Under the pieces are notes generated by a model. That model was not told the origin of the DNA, did not search any database, and worked only from the letters and a program-made list of their open reading frames with translations. From an alpha proteobacterium AAP38 (GTDB taxonomy: Bacteria > Pseudomonadota > Alphaproteobacteria > Azospirillales > Azospirillaceae), in NCBI GenBank assembly GCA_001296005.1, contig LJHR01000004.1, forward strand, positions 177,403 through 241,402: a stretch of DNA of 64,000 bases, written 5' to 3'. A program made the position numbers and the translations under genes. Below are positions 1 to 10,050 of this stretch, piece after piece; positions within the stretch are counted from its first letter, which is position 1, and each line of letters opens with the position of its first letter.

Positions 1-1142
1 ACCACGCCGTGAAAGCCGTCATCGAAATTACGCGGCAGCCAATCCCCGAACCGCTGCGGGGCATCATCGATCAGGGTGCCGGGATGCAGGGACAGATCAT
101 CGAAGGCCAGGGCATAGATAAAGGGTTTCAGCGCCGATCCCGGCGACCGCACGGCCCGTGACAGGTCCAGCTGCCGCACGCGCCAGTCTCCGCTGCCCAG
201 ATGGGCCAGGACACGGCGGTCCTGGTTGGCGATGACCAGGACGGACAGGTCGCCCCCCGCCTCCATCCGCGCCTGTTCCGCCCGGCCCACGGCCTCCAGC
301 GCGCGTTGCAGGTCGGACCGCACACCGGTGCGGATGATGGACCCCGGACTTACGCCCGCCACCAGCCGTTCGGCCAGATGCGGGGCCAGCATGGGCAGGG
401 GCAGCATGGTGGTGGGCAGCGGCTCGGAATTGGCCGCCGCCGCCACATCCGCCGCGATCAGGCCCGCCGCCACGGCCCGGTCCAGAACCTTGGTCCGCGC
501 CGCCTTCGCCGCGTCCGGGTACCGGTCAGGCCGCAGCCTTTCCGGTGATTGCGGCAACGCCACCAGCAAGGCCGCCTGTGCCGGGGTCAGCCGGTCCGGC
601 TCCCGCCCGAACCAGGCCAGCGAGGCGGCCCGCACCCCCTCCAGCGGCCCGCCAAACGGCGCAAGGCTCATATAGAGAGACAGCACCCCGTCCCCGCCCA
701 GCCGGCGGCGCAGCTGCAAGGCCCGCAGCCCTTCCGTGACCTTGGCCGACAGGGTGCGCGGCTGCGGCGAGAGCAGGCGGGCCGCCTGCATGGTCAGGGT
801 GGAGGCGCCGGAAATGACCCGCCCATGCCTCACCGCCTGACCCGCCGCCCGCACGATGGCCAGCGGATCAACACCGGGATGCCAGCCATGGCGGCGATCC
901 TCCACGGCCAGCAGCATGGCGCGGTAAAGCGGGTCGACGCGGGCAGAGTCGGCCGCCAGCCGCCATGCCCCCTCCGCCGTGGGAAAGGCACGCAGCAGCC
1001 GGCCTTCGCTGTCCAGCACCTCCGCCGACCGCCCGTCCCAGCGGCCCATATCGGGCGGCAGGGCCAGGTCGGCAGCCACCGCCAGCCCGGTCAGGGCCAG
1101 CAGGACCGCCGCCAGCACCCGCCGCCGGCGCCCGTTGATCAC
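1..1142 (-). CDS. pbpC: Penicillin-binding protein 1C (partial, C-terminus outside window)
   Basis: Bifunctional peptidoglycan glycosyltransferase/transpeptidase anchored in the inner membrane. The reading frame continues past the window edge, so only about 380 residues are visible. It starts at a GTG that overlaps the stop of the upstream alpha-2-macroglobulin gene by four bases (GTGA). A short hydrophobic N-terminus is followed by a GT51 domain with the catalytic glutamate E81 in 'VEDRRHGWH'. Further on, the transpeptidase active-site motif S336-A-L-K339 lies in 'SPGSALKPF'. The pairing with a YfhM-type alpha-2-macroglobulin is the standard pbpC context and settles the subtype as 1C rather than 1A. 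The normal family C-terminal BiPBP domain cannot be checked here. Confidence 0.93.
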   Translation of the reverse strand, partial: MINGRRRRVLAAVLLALTGLAVAADLALPPDMGRWDGRSAEVLDSEGRLLRAFPTAEGAWRLAADSARVDPLYRAMLLAVEDRRHGWHPGVDPLAIVRAAGQAVRHGRVISGASTLTMQAARLLSPQPRTLSAKVTEGLRALQLRRRLGGDGVLSLYMSLAPFGGPLEGVRAASLAWFGREPDRLTPAQAALLVALPQSPERLRPDRYPDAAKAARTKVLDRAVAAGLIAADVAAAANSEPLPTTMLPLPMLAPHLAERLVAGVSPGSIIRTGVRSDLQRALEAVGRAEQARMEAGGDLSVLVIANQDRRVLAHLGSGDWRVRQLDLSRAVRSPGSALKPFIYALAFDDLSLHPGTLIDDAPQRFGDWLPRNFDDGFHGV

Positions 1143-4100
1143 TCCGCCACCTCAATCCGGCCCATCGCCGTCCGGGCCTTCACCTTGGGCACATACATAT
1201 GCTCTGCCGCCACCGCCGGCAGGGCAAAGGACCCCGGCGTCACGGCGCGGACGGCATAGGCCACCCGGAAGCCCCAACGGGGATCGATCTTGAAGCCGGA
1301 AATGCCGGCGGCACCCTGTGTACCCTCCCGGTTGGCGGGCAGGGACAGGGCCGCCACAAACCGGTCGTCACGCCCCTCGGCAGTGTTGGTACCGGACAGC
1401 GCGCCCAACCAGCCATAGCCGGCCTGTTCCGGCTTGATCACGCCCTCGATCTCCAACCCGGCGGGCAGCAGGTCCAGGATGGCATAGTCGCCGGGAACGG
1501 CCGCCATGCCTGCATTGCCCTCCACCACCACGATGATGCGGTCATTCTGCTTGATGCTGCCCGGATCGACCGGCTGCCCATCGGCGGTATAGAGGCTCTT
1601 GCGCAGGGCGATCCCGGCCTCCACCGCCGGCACCGGGTCCACCGGCACGCCTTCCACCGACAGGGTGCGATAAAGCCCGGTATCGCCCTGGTTGGCCAGC
1701 GTCAGGCCGGCGCGCAGCCGGTCCGGGGCGATGCTGGCCGATACCGGATCGCCGGTGCCGACGCTGGCCCCGTCCAGGCTGACGGCCAGCTTCGCGCCCT
1801 TCGGGGCCAGCCCGGCAGCGGCACGCAGGATCCAGGCCTTTTCCTGGGTGTTCGTCTCCTCCGCGCGGGTATCCAGGACCTGTGCGGTGTCCAGCAGGGC
1901 GGGGATCGCCACACCGCGCCCGCCCGCCGCCATCAGGCTGGCGATGGCATAGGTGTCGCGCAGGCGGCTGCCATAGGTGTCGGTGCGGACCGGCAGCTTG
2001 GGGCGCTTGCCCGTCCGTCGCGCCATTTCCCGCGCTGCATCCTCCTCCGCCTCCTTCGCGGCCCAATCGGCCAGCTTCTCGCGGGCGGCATCAAAGGATT
2101 GGCCCGCCCGCGCCCGCTCACCCACGGCATCCAACGCTGCGCCCAGATGGGCGGCGGCCAGGGCCTGTTCGGGCATCTTGCTGTCATGGAAATAGCGCAG
2201 GTCGCCGACATTGGCCTTGCCCTTGCGGGCCAGGACCCAGGCCGCATAGGCCCGCACCGCCGGCGGATAGGATCGGCTGGACGCATCGCCCAGCCATTGC
2301 CGGCCCAGCGTCAGCGCATCCGCCGGGATCACAAAGCCCTGGTCGGAGGCCAGTTCCAGGAAGTCCATGGCAAAGACCGACAGCCAGGGATCGGCAGCAT
2401 CCCCATACTGGCCCCACATACGGAAGCCCCCTTCCGGGTCCTGCATGGACAGGACGCGGTCGATACTGTCCTGCACCCGGTCGGCAATGGCCTTGTCCTG
2501 CTTCGTGCCGGCCAACAGGGCCAGATCGTTGAACCAGAGCAGGGGCATGGCCCGGCTGACCGTCTGTTCCAGACAGCCGAAGGGGTACCGGTCCAGCCAG
2601 CGCAGCATGCCCGGCACGTCAATCCCCTGCCAGCGGGAGATAGACAGCGACACCGCCTCCGTCCCCGGCACCAGCCCGGTCAGGAGGTCGGCGGGCAGGA
2701 CGGCATTCTCCCCCGGCGCCAGGGTCGCCACCATCTCCCGCGTGACGGGCAGTTGCGGCGGACGCACCTGGATGGGCCAGGACCGTTCCACCTGGAACCC
2801 GCCCGGCCCGACCACCGACAGGGTGACGGTGCCGATGCCGGCTTCGGTCGCATCCAGCGGTACGGTGAAGACCTGCCGCTCCCCCTGTGCCAGGGTGACG
2901 GACCGCGCCGCCTCGCCACCGGCGACAGCGCCCTTGGCGCCCAGGGCCAGCCGGTAGGAACCCGCGGCCCCTTCGACATTATGGATCAGGACGGTCGCAC
3001 GGCCCTTGTCCGACGGGGACAGGAAGCGGGGCAGGATCACCTCCGCCACTACGGGATCGCGGACCGTCATCCGCCTTTCCGCCGACCCCAGCTTGTCCGT
3101 GTCCCAGGCGACGGCCATCAGGCGCAGCTCGCCCTGAAAATCCGGGATGGTCAGGGGAATATCGGCCTTGCCCGCCGCATCCAGCGCCACGATGCCGGAA
3201 AACAGGGCCACGGTGCGGGTCGGCACCACGTCCAGCCCGCGCCCGCCGAACCCGTCGCCGCCCTGGTCATCACCCTGGGCCTGCGCCCGGATCAGGCGGC
3301 CATAATCATCGCGCATCGACACGCCCAATTGCCGCTTCGCCAGGAAGTAATCCTGCGGCTTGGGCGTGGCAAAGCGGGTCAGGCCCAGAATGCCCTGATC
3401 GACGGCAGCCAGGGTGACATGCGCCTGTGCCCCCGCTCCCTTCACGGCCACTGGCACCGTGATGGTCTGGCGCGGCAGCACCCTATCCGGGGCGGCGATG
3501 GCAATATCCAGCGTGCGGCGGGCCGCATCCATGCCCAGCCAGGCAACCCCGACGGCCCGCACCGGCGCATGGCCCAGAGAGGCGTTCAGCGGACGGTAGA
3601 GGGTGACCAGCGCATAGGCGCCCGGCCCCCAATCCGCCCCGACCTTCACATCGACATCGGCACCGCCCGCCGGCACAGCGATGCTGCGCGTTTCATGCAC
3701 CGTCTCGTTGGCGATGACCAGCAGCGCCTCCCCCGCCACCTCGCTGTCGATGCGCAGGCGGGCCGTGTCGCCGGGGGCATAGCCGGCACGGTCGGCAGCC
3801 AGTTTCAGGCGGTCGGGGCGGTCCGGCCCGCTTTCGCCATACCAGCCGCTGGAGAAGGCGACGGACGTGGCTGCCGGACTGGCGCTATCGGCCACAATCA
3901 GCCGGTATCCGCCCCAGGTCACGGCCTGCGACAGGACCGACGGTTTGTCGGCGGCGATATCGATTGTTCCGCTGGCCACCAGCTTCTCACGCGGCACCCG
4001 CTGATATTTCCAACTTCCCCCGCTGCGGAACCATTGCCAGGTGGAGGTATCCTTGATCAAACGCCAGGACAGGCCCTTGGCGGCAACCGGGTTGCCATCG

Positions 4101-6079
4101 GCATCGACGGCAATGACCTCAAACCCCGCCTTGGCGCCCTCCGGCACCGCGTCCTGAAACTGCGGGCGGATGCCGATGGACAGCGGCGTGACGAGGACAG
4201 GCACATAGACATGTTCGGCGGTCGCCCGCCCACCCGGTTCCCGGATGGCGACATAGATGTCGGCGCGCAGCGGCCTTGTCCCCGGCACCTGCGCCGGGAC
4301 CGTACCCGTCACCTGCGCCTTACCCGCCGCATCCGTCTCCGCCACCGTCAGGTCCACCGGCTCCACATCGAAACTGTCCGCCGGGGTTCCCCATTGATAA
4401 CCCTTGTGGCGGGGGAACGGGGCCGGGTCCGGCTCCAGCGTCAGCCGCGCCTCACCGGCCAGGGCGGCACCGGGGGCACCATAGAGGAACCGGGCACTGA
4501 CATTCAGGACCACCGCCTCACCTGGGGCCAGCCGGGCCGGCTTGTTGTCGATGGCAACGTCAAGACGCTGCGGCACGAAATCCTGCACCTGGAAGCGTAC
4601 CGATCCGATGGCGGGGCCAGCAGGATCGGCATGGGCCGCCGCTTCCCACTGCCCCCGGTTGGCACTGGCCGGCAGGGTGATGGACAGGTGGCCCGCCGCA
4701 CCGCCGTCATCAGCCATCTCGAACCGCTGATGCTCCTTGCCGTCGGGCCGCTTCAGCTTGATGGTTAGACGCCGGCCCGGCAGGGCCAGGGCCTGCGGAT
4801 CGCGCAGCAGGGTGGTCAGTTCCACCGTCTCCCCGGGACGGTAGATGCCGCGTTCGGTATAAAGGAAAGCATCCGCCGCCGCCGACGGCTGGCGTCCCTC
4901 CACACCTCGGTCGGACAGATCGAAACCGGGCCGGCGCAGGTCCAGGAAGTTGAAATCGCCATCTTCGCGATAGGCCATGACCATGACGGGCGCCAGACCG
5001 CCCTCGCCGCGCAGCAGCCCGGCATCGAAATGGAAAAGCCCCTTGCCGTCGCTTTTCGCCTCTGCCAGCACATCATTGTTGCGGGCGATCAAGGACAGGC
5101 GCACGCCGCCGACGGGCTTGGCGCTGGACAGGGATCGCACCGAAAGGGTCAGGCCATCCGCGCCTCGGAAGCTGGTCAGGCCCAGGTCGGACTGCACCAC
5201 CCATTGCCCGGCCTGGGGCCGGTAATCGTCGGAATAATAGTAATTATCCTCCCCGTCCTGGCGCGGGGCATCGGGGTTGCTGGCTACCAGCAGGTAAGCA
5301 CCGGGTTCGGTCTCGCCGATGGCATCGGCCAGGGGGAACAGGGTGGTGACGGCACTGTTGCGCGGACCCGTCACGGTCACTTCGCCCTGCCAGACCAGCC
5401 GCCCCTCATCCTGCTCCACCTCCTTCGCGCTGTAGGGGTAGAAGCTGCGTTCATCCACAAAATCCTGCCGCATGCGGGCCAGCATGCGGTCGCCGACACG
5501 GTAGAGCTTGATGGCAAGCCGGTCGACATTGACGGTGGTGATGGGCAGGCCGTCGCCCGTTTCACGAGGCAGGATGAAGCCCTGGCCCAACGCCACAGCC
5601 GGCTGCCGGTCGGTCAGGGCCAGTGTCACCGTGGCCGCCGCCTCCAGCGTGCCGGCGCCGGCACCCGCCGGCAGACCGGGGCGCAGGGTGGCCTGATACT
5701 CAGTGCCGAAGGTCAGGCCCGACAGGCACAGCTTCTCCCGCGCTACCCGGAAGGCCGCGCGCGTGTCAGCCGGCAGCTCGACATAATCGGCGTAATTGAC
5801 GGTACCCGTCTCGTCCAACGGCTTGTTGAAGACCAGACAGGCCTCCGCGACAGTGCCACCGGCCTCTGTCGTCACGCGGGTAAAGCGGAAGGCACGATCA
5901 TCCGGGGTTGCGGGCGGCAATGTCCTGGCCGTCACCGGCTGTGTCGCGGTCACCGGTGGCGGGTCCAGCTTCGCCGCCATCCTGTCCGCTGGCCGCAGCG
6001 CCTGCCATCCGGCAAAGCCAATGGCCCCCAAGGACAGCACCGCGACCGCCGTCAGGACGACACGCTTCGATACCGGCAT
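1139..6079 (-). CDS. Bacterial alpha-2-macroglobulin family protein (YfhM-like)
   Basis: Very large (about 1646 residues) periplasmic protease trap, thought to protect the cell envelope from host or competitor proteases and to work with PBP1C. The N-terminus MPVSKRVVL begins a single hydrophobic segment, so it is membrane-anchored or exported. I see no clear lipobox cysteine. The thioester motif C-L-E-Q is intact at about residues 1169-1172, followed by an alpha-helical thioester domain, so this is the thioester-bearing type. The start was placed at 6079 because a GGGAGGGG ribosome site sits a few bases upstream; an in-frame ATG 39 bases earlier lacks one. Translationally coupled to pbpC. A large opposite-strand open frame across this gene is a GC-rich shadow. 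Confidence 0.93.
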   Translation of the reverse strand: MPVSKRVVLTAVAVLSLGAIGFAGWQALRPADRMAAKLDPPPVTATQPVTARTLPPATPDDRAFRFTRVTTEAGGTVAEACLVFNKPLDETGTVNYADYVELPADTRAAFRVAREKLCLSGLTFGTEYQATLRPGLPAGAGAGTLEAAATVTLALTDRQPAVALGQGFILPRETGDGLPITTVNVDRLAIKLYRVGDRMLARMRQDFVDERSFYPYSAKEVEQDEGRLVWQGEVTVTGPRNSAVTTLFPLADAIGETEPGAYLLVASNPDAPRQDGEDNYYYSDDYRPQAGQWVVQSDLGLTSFRGADGLTLSVRSLSSAKPVGGVRLSLIARNNDVLAEAKSDGKGLFHFDAGLLRGEGGLAPVMVMAYREDGDFNFLDLRRPGFDLSDRGVEGRQPSAAADAFLYTERGIYRPGETVELTTLLRDPQALALPGRRLTIKLKRPDGKEHQRFEMADDGGAAGHLSITLPASANRGQWEAAAHADPAGPAIGSVRFQVQDFVPQRLDVAIDNKPARLAPGEAVVLNVSARFLYGAPGAALAGEARLTLEPDPAPFPRHKGYQWGTPADSFDVEPVDLTVAETDAAGKAQVTGTVPAQVPGTRPLRADIYVAIREPGGRATAEHVYVPVLVTPLSIGIRPQFQDAVPEGAKAGFEVIAVDADGNPVAAKGLSWRLIKDTSTWQWFRSGGSWKYQRVPREKLVASGTIDIAADKPSVLSQAVTWGGYRLIVADSASPAATSVAFSSGWYGESGPDRPDRLKLAADRAGYAPGDTARLRIDSEVAGEALLVIANETVHETRSIAVPAGGADVDVKVGADWGPGAYALVTLYRPLNASLGHAPVRAVGVAWLGMDAARRTLDIAIAAPDRVLPRQTITVPVAVKGAGAQAHVTLAAVDQGILGLTRFATPKPQDYFLAKRQLGVSMRDDYGRLIRAQAQGDDQGGDGFGGRGLDVVPTRTVALFSGIVALDAAGKADIPLTIPDFQGELRLMAVAWDTDKLGSAERRMTVRDPVVAEVILPRFLSPSDKGRATVLIHNVEGAAGSYRLALGAKGAVAGGEAARSVTLAQGERQVFTVPLDATEAGIGTVTLSVVGPGGFQVERSWPIQVRPPQLPVTREMVATLAPGENAVLPADLLTGLVPGTEAVSLSISRWQGIDVPGMLRWLDRYPFGCLEQTVSRAMPLLWFNDLALLAGTKQDKAIADRVQDSIDRVLSMQDPEGGFRMWGQYGDAADPWLSVFAMDFLELASDQGFVIPADALTLGRQWLGDASSRSYPPAVRAYAAWVLARKGKANVGDLRYFHDSKMPEQALAAAHLGAALDAVGERARAGQSFDAAREKLADWAAKEAEEDAAREMARRTGKRPKLPVRTDTYGSRLRDTYAIASLMAAGGRGVAIPALLDTAQVLDTRAEETNTQEKAWILRAAAGLAPKGAKLAVSLDGASVGTGDPVSASIAPDRLRAGLTLANQGDTGLYRTLSVEGVPVDPVPAVEAGIALRKSLYTADGQPVDPGSIKQNDRIIVVVEGNAGMAAVPGDYAILDLLPAGLEIEGVIKPEQAGYGWLGALSGTNTAEGRDDRFVAALSLPANREGTQGAAGISGFKIDPRWGFRVAYAVRAVTPGSFALPAVAAEHMYVPKVKARTAMGRIEVAE

Positions 6080-6159
6080 TTTCCCCCTCCCCGAAACGTC
6101 CGGAAAGGAGAGTGCCAACAGCTTTATGGCAATACAACGGTCAGGGGCGGGCCTATCAC

Positions 6160-7164
6160 TTACGAGCGGCGGCTGCGCTTATTCTCATACATGCGCGCAT
6201 CCGCCTCCCGCAGCGCCTCGTCCGGGTTGGACCGGTGCGGGTCGGCATGCACGACACCGAAACTGGCACCGGGATAGTCGATCACCACCTTACCCAGATC
6301 GTAGCGTCCCTGAACCAGCGGGGCCAGACGGCGACGCGGTGCCTCGTCATTTTCGCCATCGCTGGGTGCCGTCAGCCCGATGACGACAAATTCGTCACCG
6401 CCCAGCCGGCCCAGCATGTCACCCGCGCGCAGCCCCTTGGACAGACGGCACCCAACCTCCACTAGGAAGACATCGCCCGCATCATGCCCATGGGTGTCGT
6501 TGATCTTCTTGAACCCGTCCAGGTCGATGAAGACGACCAATACCCGCTGCCCCGTCCGCCGCCCCAGCGCGAACAGTCGATCCAGCTCCGCCAGGGTGCA
6601 GCGGCGATTGGGCAGCCCGGTCAGGGCATCGGTGGCAGACTCCGTCTCCAGCGCCGCATTGGCTTTCTGCAAATCCGCCAGCAGGCGTTCGCGTTCCAGC
6701 TGCTGCCCGATCAGGGTGGAGAAAAGCGACAAGGCCTGTTTGCCTTGCGGGGTCAGGGGCTGGCGGTCACTGCTGGCGGCGCAGAGCGTGCCATATAGGT
6801 GCTCGCTGCCCAGATAGACGGGCGTGCTGGCATAGGTCTGGATGCCCAGCGCCCTGGCCGCGTCGGAATCGCCCCAGCAGGCGGCGACATCCTCCGTGTA
6901 AGACCGCCCTTCTTCCAGCGCGCGCTTGCACAGCGTGTCGTCCCAGGGCACCGACAGTCCCTCGGCTATCTGCATCGTCCGGCTGTTGCGGGAAAACAGG
7001 ATGGTCTGCATCCCGGCGCCGGTATCGATATGGGTCAGATAGGTGCTTTCCAGACCCGTCACCAGTTCCAGCAGTTCAAGCAGGGGCCGGGTCAGCTGTT
7101 CCACGGTGCGGGCGGAACCCAGGGTTTCTGACACTTTGCCAAGGAGGTCGGTTTGCAAAGGCAT
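6160..7164 (-). CDS. GAF-GGDEF diguanylate cyclase
   Basis: Predicted cytoplasmic enzyme that makes the second messenger cyclic di-GMP from two GTP. Residues about 20-160 look like a GAF sensory domain and the C-terminal half is a GGDEF domain. The active-site signature GGDEF is intact at residues 255-259. An RxxD product-inhibition site (RAGD, 246-249) lies exactly five residues before it, so feedback control by c-di-GMP is expected. No transmembrane segment or EAL domain is present. 334 residues is normal for this architecture. The gene stands alone between the alpha-2-macroglobulin gene and a luciferase-like oxidoreductase. The ligand of the GAF domain cannot be read from sequence. Confidence 0.92.
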   Translation of the reverse strand: MPLQTDLLGKVSETLGSARTVEQLTRPLLELLELVTGLESTYLTHIDTGAGMQTILFSRNSRTMQIAEGLSVPWDDTLCKRALEEGRSYTEDVAACWGDSDAARALGIQTYASTPVYLGSEHLYGTLCAASSDRQPLTPQGKQALSLFSTLIGQQLERERLLADLQKANAALETESATDALTGLPNRRCTLAELDRLFALGRRTGQRVLVVFIDLDGFKKINDTHGHDAGDVFLVEVGCRLSKGLRAGDMLGRLGGDEFVVIGLTAPSDGENDEAPRRRLAPLVQGRYDLGKVVIDYPGASFGVVHADPHRSNPDEALREADARMYENKRSRRS

Positions 7165-7273
7165 CCCTCAAACGTTCTGAAAATCACACCATGATATGCG
7201 GATCATTTTGTCGGTGAACAGTGAGGCGCTGACCAGTCGTCTTTTCGGATAGGTCGTAAGACAGCAACCGGTG

Positions 7274-8314
7274 TCAGCGCATCAGGCCCGCAATAATCTC
7301 GAACGAGCGCAGCCTTTTGCCGAAATCGAACATATCCGACACGATCATCAGCTCATCGGCATGGGTCCGTTCCAGCAGCGCATCGACGCCCCGGCGCACC
7401 GTCTCCGGCCCTCCGATAATGGAACAGGCCAGCATCTGCTGAACATGCATCTTCTCACGCGGGGACCAGTAGGTCTCAATATCGGCGATGGGCGGCTGGG
7501 TCAGACGGCGGGTCCCCCTGACCATGTGCGTGAAGGACATCTGCTGTGAGGTTGCCAGATACTGGGCTTCCGCGTCGCTTTCCGCCGCGATGATATTGAC
7601 GCCGACCAGCGCATGGGGCCGCTGCTGCTGCGCCGATGGCCGGAAACGGTCGCGATAGATGGCCAGGGCCTGATCCAGGGAGCCGGGGGCGAAATGGGAG
7701 GCGAAGCCAAAGGGCAGGCCCAGTTCGGCGGCCAGCTGCGCCCCGAACAGGCTGGAGCCCAGAATCCACAGTGGCACTTCCGTGCCGGACCCCGGCACCG
7801 CCTCAATCGGCTGTCCCGGCGTGGCGGGCGCCAGATAGGCCTGCAGCTCCAGCACATCGCGGGGGAAATTCTCGGCACTGGCCGGGTCACGACGCAACGC
7901 GCGCAAGGTGTATTGATCCGTCCCCGGCGCACGGCCCAGGCCAAGGTCGATGCGGTCCGGAAACAGCGTCGCCAGCGTGCCGAACTGTTCGGCGATCACA
8001 TAGGGCGAATGGTTGGGCAGCATGATGCCGCCCGCCCCCACCCGGATGTGGCGGGTACCAGCCGCGATATGGGCGATGATCAGGGAGGTCGCCGCCGTCG
8101 TCACCGTCGGCATATTGTGATGTTCGGCCACCCACAGGCGCTTATAGCCCTGCTGTTCGGCATGCTGCCCCAGTATCCGGGCCTCATCCATCGCGTCGCG
8201 GCGGCTACCGCCCTCACGCACGCGGCCCAGTTCCAGAATCGAAAAATCAACCAAACCATGTCTCCAGGGCCGCGTGTCCGCCTGGCCCGTCAGGGATCGA
8301 TCATCGCCACCCAT
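7274..8314 (-). CDS. LLM-class flavin-dependent oxidoreductase (luciferase-like, MsnO8 type)
   Basis: Predicted reduced-flavin monooxygenase of the bacterial-luciferase superfamily, with a TIM-barrel fold. The family hallmarks 'WVAEHHNMP', '[22 protein letters not shown]' and '[12 protein letters not shown]' are present, which points to the widespread MsnO8-like group whose substrates are mostly unknown. The start at 8314 is chosen because a GCGAGG ribosome site lies about 9 bases upstream and it gives the family's usual N-terminus shortly before '[11 protein letters not shown]'. ATG at 8335 or TTG at 8422 would add a non-conserved leader. Transcribed divergently from a LacI-family regulator that may control it; no operator was identified. 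Confidence 0.85.
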   Translation of the reverse strand: MGGDDRSLTGQADTRPWRHGLVDFSILELGRVREGGSRRDAMDEARILGQHAEQQGYKRLWVAEHHNMPTVTTAATSLIIAHIAAGTRHIRVGAGGIMLPNHSPYVIAEQFGTLATLFPDRIDLGLGRAPGTDQYTLRALRRDPASAENFPRDVLELQAYLAPATPGQPIEAVPGSGTEVPLWILGSSLFGAQLAAELGLPFGFASHFAPGSLDQALAIYRDRFRPSAQQQRPHALVGVNIIAAESDAEAQYLATSQQMSFTHMVRGTRRLTQPPIADIETYWSPREKMHVQQMLACSIIGGPETVRRGVDALLERTHADELMIVSDMFDFGKRLRSFEIIAGLMR

Positions 8315-8448
8315 CGGGCAGCCTCGCAAATCCATATAGGGATATTGGTCCGGCGTGACGAGGGGGGGTGCGAAGCGCTTGCCAAGCGGGCATGGTTTGA
8401 TAAGTAGGATAATATCATTCAACCCAGCCAGCGGCGGAACGCGTCATT

Positions 8449-9456
8449 GTGGATATAACGATCAACGACGTTGCCGAACGGGCGGGTGTTTCCATCCGCA
8501 CCGTGTCCCGCGTGCTGAACCGGTCCACGAAGGTCAATGCCCTGACGCGTGAGCGCGTGGAGGAGGCGATTGCCGCCCTGGGCTTCCGGCCCAGCGCACG
8601 GGCGCGTGGTCTGGCGACGGGCCGGTCCTTCCTGATCGGCATGGTCCATAATGACCAAAACGCCTTGGTCCTGGACGCGGTACAGCGCGGCATGGTGCAT
8701 GAGGCAACACGGCGCGGGTACGAGATTGTGATCCACCCGGCCCCCGCCGGCCATCAGGGACCGGTGGAAAATGTGCTGGATTTCGTGGGGCGGTCGCGGG
8801 TCGACGGGGTCGTCGTACTGTCGCCCGTCTCCACAGTGGCTGGCCTGCCAGAGGCGCTGGCAGCAGCGGATGTGCCGGCCATCGCCCTGTCGCCTACCCC
8901 GCTGACCGGTTTCGCCGGCTTCCTTGTCTCAAACGAACGGGCCGGTGCCGCCGATGTGGCACGCCATCTAGTGGGGCTGGGCCATCGCCGCATCGCACTG
9001 GTATCCGGCCCGTCATCGGCGCGGTCAGCGCAGGAGCGGCGTGCCGGCTTCGTGGCGGCCTTGATGGAGGCCGGGTGCGGCCTGATCGGCGAGGTGGAAG
9101 GCGATTACGGTTTTGCATCGGGCGTGGCCGCCGCCGAACGGCTGTTGACGCTGGACCCAATGCCCACCGCCATTTTCGCCGCCAACGACATCATGGCCGC
9201 CGGCGTGTTGAAGGCCGCCGCCGCGCGCGGGATCGCGGTACCGCAAGACCTGTCCGTCGTGGGCTTTGACGGCAGCGTCCTGGCCCAGATGCTGACGCCG
9301 GCCCTGACCACGGTCCACCGGCCATTGGGGGAGATGGCGCAACTGGCCACCGCCTGGCTGATCAACATGATTGAGGACATGCCAACGCAAACCGAACTGC
9401 ACCGGACCCTGACCCTGGTGCCGGGCGAATCCTCCGGCCCCGCACCACGCGGTTAG
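8449..9456 (+). CDS. LacI-family transcriptional regulator
   Basis: DNA-binding repressor of about 335 residues. The N-terminal helix-turn-helix is typical ('TINDVAERAGVSIRTVSRVLN', residues 3-23, with the usual hinge after it), followed by a periplasmic-binding-protein-like sugar-binding domain ('IAALVSGPSSARSAQERRAGF' style motifs and 'AIFAANDIMAAGVLKAA'). The start codon is GTG at 8449. The 3' end overlaps the convergent PaiB-like gene by four bases. The likely target is the divergent flavin oxidoreductase or a distant sugar locus. The effector is unknown. No neighbouring carbohydrate gene gives a hint. Confidence 0.9.
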   Translation: MDITINDVAERAGVSIRTVSRVLNRSTKVNALTRERVEEAIAALGFRPSARARGLATGRSFLIGMVHNDQNALVLDAVQRGMVHEATRRGYEIVIHPAPAGHQGPVENVLDFVGRSRVDGVVVLSPVSTVAGLPEALAAADVPAIALSPTPLTGFAGFLVSNERAGAADVARHLVGLGHRRIALVSGPSSARSAQERRAGFVAALMEAGCGLIGEVEGDYGFASGVAAAERLLTLDPMPTAIFAANDIMAAGVLKAAAARGIAVPQDLSVVGFDGSVLAQMLTPALTTVHRPLGEMAQLATAWLINMIEDMPTQTELHRTLTLVPGESSGPAPRG

Positions 9457-10043
9457 GGCAGCCGTCCCGGATTGAAGCGCCGCATCCATTCCAGAAGGGC
9501 AGGATCGGAATGGCTGTCCAGGATATGATGCAGGGTTTCCAGCCGTTCATCCTGACCCAGCTTGAACTTCGCCTTCACGCGGGTGACGCGGGCGCGAAAA
9601 CCGATGATGTGACGGGCCAGTTGCTGATAGCGCGCACCCAGTTCCGCCGGGTGCCAGGGATGTTCCCGGAAATGCTCCACCCTGTCGGCAAGCAGCTCCA
9701 GGGAGGGACCGGTCAGGTCCGGATCAAAGGTGATCTCCGCCCAGACCCGCGCCTGCGCATAGTTCCAGGTCGGGCCCCAATCCCGCCGCCCCGCATGCGA
9801 TGGCGAGATATAGGCATCCGGCCCCTTGAACAAGATCAGGGCGCGCGGATCGCGGATCAGCGCCGCGCGCAGCGGATTGGCAAACGCCAGATGGCCGATA
9901 AGTTCGGTCAGTTCACCCGCCGCACCGAACCGGCCCACCAGGGGTAACAGGCTCGCCTCTTCCCCGTCTTTGCTGGTCACCCAGGCAAGAGGGAACTGCG
10001 CGATCAGGTCCCGCAGATCATCGGCGGCGTATTGCTCAAACAT
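9453..10043 (-). CDS. PaiB-type FMN-binding negative transcriptional regulator
   Basis: 196-residue protein with the split-barrel flavin-binding fold of the PaiB family. The N-terminus (MFEQYAADDLRDLIAQFPLAWV) and internal 'FKGPDAYISPS' and 'VPTWNYAQARVWAEI'-like segments are characteristic. PaiB of Bacillus subtilis was described as a negative regulator of sporulation and degradative-enzyme genes, but most homologues are uncharacterised and may be flavoenzymes. It is the last gene of a four-gene minus-strand run with the amidase, oligopeptidase B and a TonB receptor, only 7 bases after the amidase stop. That context suggests a role in peptide or amide use. Confidence 0.85.
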   Translation of the reverse strand: MFEQYAADDLRDLIAQFPLAWVTSKDGEEASLLPLVGRFGAAGELTELIGHLAFANPLRAALIRDPRALILFKGPDAYISPSHAGRRDWGPTWNYAQARVWAEITFDPDLTGPSLELLADRVEHFREHPWHPAELGARYQQLARHIIGFRARVTRVKAKFKLGQDERLETLHHILDSHSDPALLEWMRRFNPGRLP

Positions 10044-10050
10044 GTCCTGC

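Noticed and set aside
1199..4768. 1189-codon plus-strand open frame
   Set aside because: It lies entirely antisense to the alpha-2-macroglobulin gene, has no recognisable domain, and its composition (Gln, Arg, His, Gly rich) is that of a GC-rich shadow frame.
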